Assembly: GCA_003667255.2 (NCBI GenBank)
Contig: RCWM02000313.1
Location: forward strand, 558,001-622,000
Length of the DNA: 64,000 nucleotides
Source of the DNA: Euschistus heros
Lineage: Eukaryota > Arthropoda > Insecta > Hemiptera > Pentatomidae
Direction: 5' to 3'
A model generated the notes under the pieces. That model saw nothing but the letters and a program-made list of their open reading frames with translations, made no database searches and was not told the origin of the DNA. Shown here one piece after another: positions 48,665 through 58,209 of this stretch; the stretch's first letter is position 1, and each line of letters starts with the position of its first letter. A program made the translations under genes and the position numbers.

Positions 48665-49980
48665 ACAATAGGACTGTACAGGAGGGTCACGAAGTCATAT
48701 TTTCCTCTTTACAAAAACAGAAATATTACTGTATATCATTTATTTCATATACACATGCAAAAATGTACAAAAGTTTGATGATAAAAAAAAAAATAGACTA
48801 TTCACTGCGTAAAAACAATTCAGTAATGATAAATTTAAGTATTTCTACATATTCCTAATAAACAATAAAAAAATATATGTGAAAAACTTTCATAAATACA
48901 TATATATATATATATTTTTTTTTTTTTCAAATTTATTTATGTTTAATATACACGCTACAATCCTCAAAGATAAAATTCTGTAATATTATAATGGATAATT
49001 TAATTTGTTTTTCGATTTATTTGTGTTGAGTTATTTAATATAAAAGAGTAATTTCTGAACCAAGCTGTTAATGTAAACAGTCACGGTTAGCAATGAAAAC
49101 GGAATAACAGTTTAATACAAGCAATCAGTAAATACCAATCAATCATTTTGAAATTTACATCTTAATTTAGTTGGTGTCGAAAAATAACAGAATGCTACCA
49201 AGTTGATCGTGTTAATTAAGCAGCTTAACGAAATAGCTATCGCTAAATGACATCGCCTAAACTGTTAATTTAACAGCTTACTGAAACAGGATGCATTGCA
49301 TCGATTACCCCAAAAACCTATCTGCTTCGGTGGTTTTTAGTATATTTATATATCTACTAAATAAATTTGTTTAGAAATTGGATTGTCTTGTGATACCTAG
49401 TTATTTGCCTATGATGGATTTAGTTGAAGATATATTTTAGCTAAGGCAGGATATCTTCCTTGTAGTTCCACACTTGTTGGAGCCTCGGCCCTGATTTATC
49501 TTGCCGTTGGACCCTCGCCAACAGAAGGATTATTTGTTTCTTAATGCTCCGCTCCAAGTTTTCAGTATGTTACAGGCACTAGTTATTTTGTAAAATGCAT
49601 ATGCTTAAAACAAGGTATTATAAACAGAATAGTAGTTGATAATGTTAGTTCTTATTTTTTTTTTTTTTTAATTGTGATTGTAATGCTGTTTTATGTCTAT
49701 TTGTATAACAACAATTTAATTCAGGTTATTTTTGTTATGGGTTTTTATATTGATATGTCTTTTGGTTGGGGACTATACTTCTCTTGTATAACGTTTTTTT
49801 TTACCATCGAAAATGTAACATGCGCTCTAGCTCTTTGGTACTACTCGGATCGAATATGTGATATTTCCTTATCAAAAGCAGTCGATACAAAATCAGTAGG
49901 TTACAGAAATATCCACCATCTACTGTTTTTTTCCCAATCAGTGAGAAATTGAGTAGATTTTTCTTTTAACTTTTCCTAAA
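48665..49980. other. Intronic DNA
   Basis: An AT/poly-T patch at 48899-48928. A slightly GC-richer stretch at 49440-49520. The 92-codon plus frame at 49674-49952 has hydrophobic stretches but no family features. Confidence 0.35.
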
Positions 49981-49984
49981 ACTA

Positions 49985-50150
49985 CTAAGGTACGCATGAT
50001 GGTATTGATGGATCAATACAATAAGAATTGATATATTATTTGACACTTCTGTTGGAATTCTGTATGTTTGAAAACTAGTTTCGAATTTTAAACATTCATT
50101 ATCAGTTCTAAATCTATGTAGCAAAGTGCTAATGTTTTGAATTTTTTTAT
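49985..50150 (-). mobile_element. Penelope-type terminal repeat (family B)
   Basis: Shares 'ggtacgcatgatg' and 'ggatcaatacaat' with 32363-32396 and carries a decayed hammerhead at 50070-50108. Confidence 0.65.
50070..50108 (-). ncRNA. Hammerhead motif, family B, mutated core
   Basis: GAA, CUGAUAA, U, GAAUG...AAUUC, GAAA, CUAGUU, UUC. The core reads CUGAUAA where CUGANGA is required (G12-equivalent lost), and stem II has a mismatch, so it is probably inactive. Length is still 39 nt. Confidence 0.6.
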
Positions 50151-50213
50151 TTCTTTAGAACTTATGTCGAATAATTCATCTATTCTACGTCAAAGAAGAA
50201 TCCTTTAATACGT

Positions 50214-50252
50214 GCCAACGTTTCGACCTGCGTTGCAGGTCTTCTTCAGGGC
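50214..50252 (-). ncRNA. Hammerhead ribozyme, family A
   Basis: GCC, CUGAAGA, A, GACCUGC-AAC-GCAGGUC (7 bp perfect), GAAA, CGUU, GGC. All core bases are intact. It is antisense to the CUB gene. Confidence 0.85.
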
Positions 50253-50309
50253 CACCAAACCACACTTGTGAGGAGTCATCGTCCTTCTCCTCACAAGTGT
50301 GGTTCAGTG

Positions 50310-50348
50310 GCCCTGAAGAAGACCTGCAACGCAGGTCGAAACGTTGGC
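50310..50348 (+). ncRNA. Hammerhead ribozyme, family A
   Basis: Mirror copy of 50214-50252: GCC 50310-50312, CUGAAGA 50313-50319, stem II 50321-50337, GAAA 50338-50341, CGUU, GGC 50346-50348. It is intact and sense in the CUB-gene intron. Confidence 0.87.
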
Positions 50349-50409
50349 ATGTATTAAAGGATTCTTCTTTGACGTGGTGTTACATTGACTGCATCCCTGA
50401 CTATCTTCT

Positions 50410-52155
50410 TCTCCATTCATCAATTCTAATTTTCCCAAAATAATTATTAATGTTTGCAGCAAACATTGTAAATATTTAGGAATCAAGATTATTCTTTACT
50501 GAATACTATCATAAAGAATCTGAAAGGATTGACACTGTCTAAACATACCTAATAAATCCCTCGGGCTGGAACGGATTGCTGTTTTTAGCACCTTACTATT
50601 GTTGAGTGAAAGATGGCCCATTTCAAATCTGGTTTTAGAGAATTGATTTTTTTTTCTTCCCGGATTTAAATTCGACCTTCTCACTCTGTTTAGAACCGAT
50701 TGGTAACCTTTAGAATATTTCATTCTTTTCGTATAGGAACAGGTGTGACTTTAGAAAAAAAAAAAGTAAATAAAATACTACGGAAAATTAGCGAATTTAC
50801 ATTAAAAGAACAAAACAACAACATAAGAAATCTATTTATTTATTCATTTTTTTTTTACACTATAAAACAAAGTTCACTGGTTGGGGCTTAATTTGGATCA
50901 CCTACGAATGAAATGTCTATTGCTCAGACTGCATCCGAACAGGTGTAACTTCTGACTCGAAAATGTTTGCGGCAGTAACACGCAAGTTAACCTCGGTTTC
51001 CTAAACTAAAGTTATAACAACAGGTCCTTGCGCTCTTTTATTTTAAATAAAACTGGAAATCTAATCGTATAAAGGAGACTGATTAATCTATTTGTTCACC
51101 AATTCCAAGCCTTTTTTTCTATTCGTTTAGACCAATAAATATTGTATAAACGAATGCGATTTGCTCTTGTCTGTTAGATAAACATTTTATATATGAAAAA
51201 ATCCCTCTCGTTGAAGAGAAATTCCTCGATACATTTGGAAATAGAGAATCTTTTGCGAAAGGGTTATGGTTTGGGTATCGCGAAGTTATACGAAGCAAAA
51301 CAAGGAGCTTCTTGTAAGACCTGGGTGTGGACACGAGAGATATTCTGATGATGGCTAAATATAATCTTGGACTCCCACGTACATGTTTAAAATGTTTCTT
51401 TTTTTTTTTGTTTTTTGTATGTTTATCTATGCACATGTATATATTAGGTGCAAATAATATTAATTGTTAAAAGGATAAAAAAAGAAAATGAGATAAGTAG
51501 AGACCATGAGAAAAATATTATAAATTATTGATATTTTTAAGTTAATTAGAATGTTGTTGTCTATAATGATAATGATCAGAATTTTGTGTGTGTAGCAATC
51601 CCGTAAAGTTGGGCAGAAATGTGTTTTTGTATTAATACAGCTTATCTCTCTCTCTCTATCTATTGAAAAACGTAACAAGAGATATCAATTACATCCTAGT
51701 AGGAATTGTGATATGCCACAACCTAGAAAATAGAACTATAGGATTCTCAGTTGTCCACTATCTTAAGGCACGGCTGTAAATTTTGTTTCCATCTAGCGGT
51801 GTTGAAATTGGACGGAGAAGATGGGAGAAGTCAATCGGATAAAAAAGGGGATGTTCCAGGAGGACAAGATGTGATGAAAGAGGGGTGTATTGAGACAAAG
51901 AATTACTCTCATTTTTAAACTACTCCCATTAACACATTGGCTGCCAACTACGAGATAACCTGTAGATTGCGTTCTTTTCTAAAACATAATTATAAAAATT
52001 CGAAAGACCTTTTTTTAAATAAAACACACTTTTTATGCTATTTCATGATAATTATGCACTAGAATTAGAGTTTTTAATAATATAATGTGATTTAATCAAA
52101 TTGTAATTTTAGGCCAAATTTCTGATGATTGCCGTGGTAGTCAACGTGTTAATTA
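50410..52155. other. Intronic DNA, nothing recognised
   Basis: Small frames on the minus strand (50496-50723, 51119-51436) show no family features. Confidence 0.35.
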
Positions 52156-52160
52156 TTATA

Positions 52161-52406
52161 GTCCGCCGAAAAACGTTCTAAGCGACAAACAAAATTTTGA
52201 GTAATCAGTGAAAGAAAATCATAATTTAAAGTTCTTGTTAGTTTTGTAAGTTAGATTTTTTTTTCACCTTGTAATTTGTTATATCTACAAGTATAATAAC
52301 ATAATTGATTCCTATATCATACTATGATGTACTATTTATAATAAATTTAAAAAAGTTTAAAATTGTCACTTCAAAATTTTGTTGCTTAGAACGTTTTTCG
52401 GCAGAC
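52161..52406. mobile_element. MITE with about 35-bp terminal inverted repeats
   Basis: The left gtccgccgaaaaacgttcta (52161 on, continuing agcgacaaacaaaatttt) is mirrored by the right arm 52373-52406, whose reverse complement starts gtctgccgaaaaacgttcta. TA precedes the left end. The interior is AT-rich and non-coding. The superfamily is unknown. Confidence 0.8.
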
Positions 52407-52409
52407 CCA

Positions 52410-52910
52410 TTCAATTAATTTTTTGTTTTCCTCCTGCAAAAACAAATCTTTTTTCACTGTGGTATAAATAATCATAATTATGTGATCTAAAAAAAAATAT
52501 ATAGATTTAAAGTTTACAGTATCTTTTAATTATTTCATCATATGCGCGTTTCAGTGTCACCTGGAAATTAGCACCCTAGCCATTTTGAAAGGTACACTGT
52601 GTTGACATGGTCATTATTTAAATTGAAGAGGATTTTTACCGCCACCATTCATCTTTGCTGTAGCCCATTAATCAAGCTGGCGGTGCTCAAGTAATTGCTA
52701 TGGCTGGTTTGATTGGGTTGGCTCAGTGGGCAGAGCATCCCACCCTCGTTCCCTCCCTCCCCCTCCCACTCCCTCCTACCTACCTCCCACCAGCCAGCAA
52801 AAACAGAACCTACAATATCCAGATTGACACTGGTCAGCTCCGTTTTCATTCAATAGAATGCTTATAAAAATCAAAAAGGACGCATTGTAGTTGTATAATG
52901 CATAATATTA
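52410..52910. other. Intronic DNA with a pyrimidine-rich patch
   Basis: 52738-52800 is C/T-rich (cctccctccccctcccactc). No gene. Confidence 0.4.
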
Positions 52911-52914
52911 TACA

Positions 52915-53165
52915 TTTAATGGAGTGCCGACGTTTCGGCCTAAAGTACAAGCCTTCTTCGTGGCTGTAAGCTAAAAAAAAAACAAACCCGGAATGTGATT
53001 AAGAACACTAATAACCAAAATAGATAGGGAAATTGCAAATAATATCAAAGTAATAGCTTTTCTTCAGTACACTTCTTCCTCACTTTCTTTTTTTTTTTTG
53101 TTGTTTCTGTTTGTAGTCCCGAAGAAGGCTAGTAATGTAGCCTGAAATTTTAGCATTCCATTGAA
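52915..53165. repeat. Diverged inverted pair of family A terminal repeats
   Basis: The left arm around 52915-52972 (minus) and right arm 53115-53165 (plus) align through 'gaagaaggct', 'gtagcctgaaa' and 'gcattccatt'. They flank about 140 bp. Confidence 0.65.
52926..52964 (-). ncRNA. Hammerhead motif, decayed (family A)
   Basis: GCC, ACGAAGA (two changes from CUGANGA), weak stem II, GAAA, CGUC, GGC. The GUC cleavage triplet and the GCC/GGC stem I remain. Probably inactive. Confidence 0.55.
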
Positions 53166-53169
53166 ATTC

Positions 53170-53890
53170 ATTTAACTTGGACGTGTTTCTTTATACTCCT
53201 GACTGTATGCTCCTCTTTGTGCTCCTGATCAATTATATTATCTTTATAAAATAATATTATATATAAATATAAGTACTATATATTTATGTATAAAAGGACC
53301 AATAGTGTCCTATTATTATAAATAATAATACCGAAATCTAAGTTTGAAAATTTACTATCTACAGCATTATATACGATACTGATTATTTTCTCAGGAATGG
53401 GTGGAATCGAGAATTGACATATCCCTAGCTATGTAATGTGATAACGTAATGTGGTTTCAGAGTAACCAGGACCATTAATTTCTTCTGGTCATAAACCGGG
53501 TTAAAGATACGATACCTAGACGAACAGAATCAATTGAATCAATTCTCAGGATAATTTACTGAATATATCAGCAGGTCTCCCATCCATGTTCTTTTCAGTC
53601 TTCTCTTTGTGTCCTTTGGACTCATTATTTTAATCATTCGTTTTGTTATAAGACATTTGTATCCTACAATAAAAAAACAATACATTCAGATCTTCTTACT
53701 TGAGCTTATTTAATTCATTGAATGTTTCGCCCTCACAATTTTTGGTTTGGGAAAATTGAACTTCCTCTTGAGCCTTCCTTTATCAATCTTTGTAAATCGC
53801 CAAAGCTGAACTTCATTCATATTCTATTCATATATAATTGTTAATGTGCTTTGTTTATTATCAATAGTTAATACCAAACATTCCATTATT
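53170..53890. other. End of the 28-kb intron
   Basis: AT-rich. The branch-point/acceptor region precedes the exon at 53896 (ttattttcag). Confidence 0.5.
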
Positions 53891-53895
53891 TTCAG

Positions 53896-54040
53896 GCTGA
53901 CCTAAGCTGTCGTAACACAAAACAGGGCGTTGGTGCCATCTTCACTAGGACCAACTTCGTGACGTTGAAATATGTCACCGACAACTGGGGTACTGGCGCC
54001 AATGGCTTCGATCTTGTCATAACTGCCGTTAAAGATCCGA
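53896..54040 (+). CDS. CUB-domain protein, internal exon (end of CUB domain)
   Basis: The acceptor is ttattttcag|gct and the donor ccga|gtgagt. It enters in phase 0 and leaves in phase 1, giving 48 full codons plus one base. The fourth CUB cysteine is in ADLSCRNTK, 22 residues after the third when joined to the 25660 exon. FVTLKYVTDNWGTGANGF fits the last strands of the fold, where many calcium-binding CUBs have '(R/K)F.SD....GF'. The exon ends VITAVKDP, just beyond the domain. Extracellular location is inferred from the fold. The next exon should start in phase 1 and was not found before 64000. Confidence 0.92.
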
Positions 54041-54044
54041 GTGA

Positions 54045-54380
54045 GTATATAACATTTTATAAAAAATATTTAGGTCATTATGTTTATATTTTTTTTGCAG
54101 TGCTGCTTGGTTAGCGATTTTTCAATGCACTTAATTGGTTAATCAACATAACAAAACACCGACAACAAATAAGGTTTTGAAAGAATTTTAGAGAAATAAA
54201 TCTATGTACTGAAATTAAGATGTGGCGAGATACGTATTGGGGATCAGGAATTGGAAAATGCTTTTTTTTAACGCTGTCTTAGCTTATATATACTTATTGT
54301 CCGATGCTACTTTTTCTACTTTTTTTTTCTTTTAGACTACCATCAGGCTATTCCGGGGGGTCACATGACAATATCTTTAG
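54045..54380. other. Start of the next intron
   Basis: Follows the gtgagt donor. AT-rich and non-coding. Confidence 0.5.
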
Positions 54381-54384
54381 ACTG

Positions 54385-54605
54385 AGTTTGCCACTTCTAT
54401 AGGTTTTATAATCGAATACTACTTTCGAATGTTAAACGTTCATCAAATGTTCTAAAAACATATAAACCTTCCAAACATCAGCACTTTGATACATAGATAA
54501 CATATATTATGATAGACAAGATCTGTTGATAATATAATGTTTTTAGAACTGATGAAGAATTTTTAAGCTTCAAAACTAGTCTTCCAATATTCATCAATTC
54601 TACTT
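54385..54605. repeat. Inverted pair of family B Penelope-type repeats
   Basis: 54385-54480 (minus: 'atttgatgaacgtttaacat', then 'tcgaaagtagt') and 54525-54605 (plus: 'tagaactgatgaagaat', then 'ttcaaaactagtc') are diverged copies facing each other. Each holds a decayed hammerhead (plus copy: CUGAUGA intact, GAAA changed to AAAA). Confidence 0.6.
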
Positions 54606-54609
54606 CATA

Positions 54610-56035
54610 ATTTTTTTCTCTTTTTTGATAATTTTTCTTCCTTTTTTAAAATCTTTTGTTAGCCGCTTTCTAATCATGTTTGAACTAATTTATTATTATT
54701 CTTAATTTCTTAATTTTGCTGCTCTTCTTCAAGCTTGAAACTAGCATGAAAGAGTGTTTTGTTAATTTTTATTTATTTTTTTATTTTTTAACTTCCTCGG
54801 TATTAATATACAAACTACCATGATTTTATAATTTTATATAAACTTTTAGTTTTATAAAAAATGAAAAAAAAACATCTTACTTATTCAGATACTAATTTGC
54901 GATTCCCTTGATAGTTGGCATACTTGTATCAATATAATTCAGGACAAATCACTGGAAATATAGACAAAAATGAAAAACTGGTATTTTTTGGCAGGAAAGA
55001 GTAAACGAATTAGCTGTTGAAGAGGTAAAGGGAGTGACAGATCAGGAAACTTTTAGGATGGTTTACGGGGTATTGTGATGGCTTTCAGGGAAACGAAAAT
55101 TGAAGACTGATCCTAGTTAGCAGCCCATTACTTGTTTTTTGTTTTTATGTCCTTCAGCTTCTAATACAGCAACGCTTGCTATAAGATGCTACGAATTATA
55201 TAAAATAATGTTATTTCATAAGTTACTTATTGTAGGATGAAGTTAATTAAGTTTCAGTTGAAGGTGCTGTATCTATTGGACTCATGTCATGTGTGCTTCA
55301 GCTGTACCATCCCGTTAGTCGTATTTCACAATCATTTAAATTTGAAAAGCTCTAATATTTTCATCTAAAATGAGAAGTAAGGTTTAATTTATTGAGGAAG
55401 TATATTAGTTATATACGATATTGAGATATTAGTTAATTATCGCCAATTATCGTATCGTATAGACTGAGCAAGTATATCTCTAACATAACTTTAATCATTA
55501 GATTGAATTCAAACTTCTGACATCAGTAGGACGATTTCTATCTAGCAAAGTTTGTGTAAACTTAAGAGCTATCTCGTAGGTTGTTATGTAGCTAGTAGCA
55601 TCAGGTTCCTAATAGGCGCTAACATGATACACTGCCCGTATGGTGTTGATAGTTAACTTACGGGGGGGGGGGGATGTTGGTGTAACCGTTAAATCAATAA
55701 CTGAAGTAGAGCGCAACATCTTTTAAAGGTGATCCTCTAAGCTAATTAGTTGCCATCCAAGGATTATAATTAACATGTCGCAAATACGGCGCATACCTCA
55801 ATCTCACCCACTCAGAAATTCCTCTAGAGGAAATTTACGCTGGTCTTAAGAGACATGAAAATTACTTCTTTATATAGTTAAATATAATCTTTGTACTGAG
55901 AGATTTTTTTTTCTTTTTTTCCATATGCTTATATAAATATTAAATTGGTGCTATTTTGAATGAAAACATATGTACCTGAATCCTTGGACTAAAATTTCAA
56001 ACCGTTCTCTATTAGATAAATCGAAATTCACTATA
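54610..56035. other. Intronic DNA
   Basis: No gene recognised. A run of 12-13 G lies at about 55660. Confidence 0.35.
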
Positions 56036-56039
56036 TTAA

Positions 56040-56265
56040 CAACGCCTGCGCATGGCCATGTTATTGGATGAGTGATTCCTAGAAGACTATATGAACTTTC
56101 CCGATGGTATGGCCACTTAAAAGGTCGAAGAGTCGATGGAGAGATAGAGCAGAACTAGATCTTCGGTAAATGAGGATCTCTATAGCTGAAGCAAGAGACA
56201 GATAACGTCAGCAACTGTTGAGCACGCTAAGGACGGCTTTATATGCCAGTTGTGCAAATAGAAGA
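56040..56265 (+). pseudogene. RTE-like LINE C-terminal fragment
   Basis: The plus strand encodes a broken tail (KRWIDGEIEQN-like segment, then AEARDR, QQLLSTLRTALYASC, ANRRRK) typical of the end of RTE/craniofacial-like RT proteins ('RWxDxVExD...ARDRxxWRxL...LYAxCAxRRRR'). It ends in 'agaagaagaaaaa', as the 45.6-kb copy does. Confidence 0.6.
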
Positions 56266-56379
56266 AGAAAAATACTAAACTATATCATATTGCAAAAAGA
56301 TTTAAGATTTTTCAATCAATATATTTTCTGAATTATCTGGATATAAATGGCTGCTGTTCGAATCAAGGATAGGGGCGAA

Positions 56380-56465
56380 CAAAAGACACAGGAGTGAGAC
56401 AAGAATTTATTGTGCTATCATATCGGCCTACATTATAGACCTTCTTCAAGATGAATAAAAGGATC
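56380..56465 (-). mobile_element. Family A terminal repeat relic
   Basis: The minus strand reads 'cttgaagaaggtctataatg' then 'taggccgatatgatagc', aligned with the 53.1-kb hammerhead region. The core is decayed. Confidence 0.5.
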
Positions 56466-56766
56466 CTATTATGTTTCTGAATATTCCTACAGATTCTTGT
56501 CTACCACTTGACCAAATTGCACGACGAGTAAATGAAAACTTGCTTAAATTATGAAAAATCACAAGACATGAAACTTGTAGTTTATCTTCGACAACACACT
56601 GATTCTACAGATAGGTAATGGCCTGATATTTGAAAGGAGAATGGCTTGGGGGTACATAAAAAAAGAAATAAAAGGAAAACTTTAAATCAAAGGCTAATTT
56701 TTATATTCGATTTTCTCAAAACATTCACAGCTGCTATTTGGATAAAAAATGAACACATAATTACTT

Positions 56767-57147
56767 TTGGCTTACTCATCACATATACACAGAACAGCTA
56801 TAAAGACACATATTAACAATCTTGAAATTTTTCAGGCAAAAACATTCAGGAATATAACGAAACTACCCTGGTTTGTTTGCAACCTAAATCTACGTACTGA
56901 CCTTAGCTTGCCAACTGTTAATGAACAAATACGGAATCGCTACAAACGATTTCATGAAAAGCTTTATGGACATCACAACACACTTATAAATGACAATACC
57001 ACGACTTATTCCCCAGACAACACTCAGAGAACGCTGAAAATGAGCTTGATGAGTGGTCTGAACTTAAGAGAAAGTGACACAGGGTTTTACTCTTTACGCC
57101 ATTCACGCCAAGTAATTCAGTATTTCAACAAATTCACTGATTTTTAA
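56767..57147 (+). pseudogene. Jockey-type LINE C-terminal fragment (second family)
   Basis: A 126-codon frame with HINNLEIFQAKTFRNI, TKLPWFVCNLNLRTDLSLP, TVNEQIRNRYKRFHEKLYGH and a terminal SPDNTQRTLK stretch, the jockey C-terminal pattern ('IQxxQxKxLRxIxxAPWYVxNxxLHxDLxIPTVxEEI'). It lacks all RT motifs. The frame extends past the usual end into unrelated residues and stops at 57147. AATAAAG follows at 57169. Confidence 0.85.
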
Positions 57148-57179
57148 TTACTTTAATTGACTAGTGTGAATAAAGATTA

Positions 57180-57855
57180 AAAATTAGAAAAGAAATCCTT
57201 TATTTATCTACAATATATTTTTTTCTCAGAGATTATTAAACTTGATTTTCATCAAATAGAATAATTGAAAATAAATCTACCTTAGGCAGTGTAAAACCAA
57301 TGATTAGGACGACCTAAGATAAGATCCAAATCCCTTATTAAATAATTTCCTCCCAATATTGGAAGGAGCCGCTAACTAAGAGCGATGCTCACCGAAGTGA
57401 CTAAGAGGATCCGCTCACCTCAGCTCACCCCATCCACTAACTCCTACCCCCTACTAATTCCTTTAGCTTAGTAGCTTCCTCAACTTATAAATATTTCAGG
57501 ATTTTTAAAAACACACAAGAAAACATTAAATATCTAATTCATCCAATAAGAAAACGGATATTATCTCATTTTTCAAACCATCACCGTTGTTGACACTGTA
57601 TTGACTTTATTTTCATGTCATTGATAGAGATGCAAAGTATCAAATGTGAAAAAAACGTGTTCTATATTTTCAATCTTTAGTGATTCGTTTTTCTTTTAGA
57701 CATGATCAAATAGTTTGCATAATCGACCCTTTGACAGAGTTATTCCCCTTTACAGAGTGATTTCAGGTTTAAGAGTTCGTTAAAAAATTATTTTCACGTT
57801 TGATACTTTGCATTTATATCGACGATATGTTCAGAGATTTATACATATTTTTTTC
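57180..57855. other. No gene recognised
   Basis: AT-rich. 57360-57480 is less AT-rich without motifs. Confidence 0.35.
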
Positions 57856-57859
57856 TTCA

Positions 57860-57988
57860 GTCATCGTCCTTCTCCTCACAAGTGTGGTTCGGTGGCCCTG
57901 AAGAAGACCTGCAACGCAGGTCGAAACGTTGGCACGTATTAAAGAATTCTTCTTTGACGTAGTGTTACTTTGACTGCATCCCTGACTA
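57860..57988 (+). mobile_element. Single Penelope-type terminal repeat (family A)
   Basis: Matches 50275-50403 from 'gtcatcgtccttctcctcac' to 'gactgcatccctgactat' with few changes. Its ends define the unit. Confidence 0.8.
57895..57933 (+). ncRNA. Hammerhead ribozyme, family A
   Basis: GCC, CUGAAGA, A, GACCUGC-AAC-GCAGGUC (7 bp perfect), GAAA, CGUU, GGC. Fully intact core. Confidence 0.87.
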
Positions 57989-58004
57989 TATTTTTTTCTT
58001 GTTT

Positions 58005-58205
58005 GATAGTGCTTAACGTCCTAACTTCGGGGAAGGCCTGATTATCCCATGTTTTACCATTATCCTACACTGAATAGGAAAATTAAGACTCGTTTCAAGG
58101 ATCCACATCTAAATAAATGTTAAATCGCCAAAACCGAATTCAAACCGATGCCACAGAGTTCGTAATACTAATATTTTACACTGTAACACAGTCGCCCATC
58201 ACGGA
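58005..58205 (-). mobile_element. Probable tRNA-derived SINE
   Basis: Minus-strand head with box A-like 'gatgggcgactgtgtt' and box B-like GGTTTGAATTCGG. The tail shares 'agtgcttaacgtc' wording with the tail of the 34.8-kb SINE ('gtttaacgtc'). Confidence 0.5.
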
Positions 58206-58209
58206 TTGC

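Larger units (their letters stand above)
50187..50375. repeat. Foldback of two family A terminal repeats (89-bp arms)
   Basis: 50187-50275 and 50287-50375 are near-perfect reverse complements with an 11-bp spacer. Each arm has a full hammerhead motif. The right arm continues to about 50403 (gactgcatccctgac) and matches the single copy at 57860-57988. Confidence 0.9.
25884..53895 (+). other. Inferred 28-kb intron of the CUB-domain gene
   Basis: GTAAGT at 25884 and TTTTCAG at 53889-53895 are consensus splice ends, and both junctions are phase 0. Joined, they complete a CUB domain. The intron is filled with LINEs, SINEs, Penelope-type repeats, Helitron and hAT-like DNA. Confidence 0.85.
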
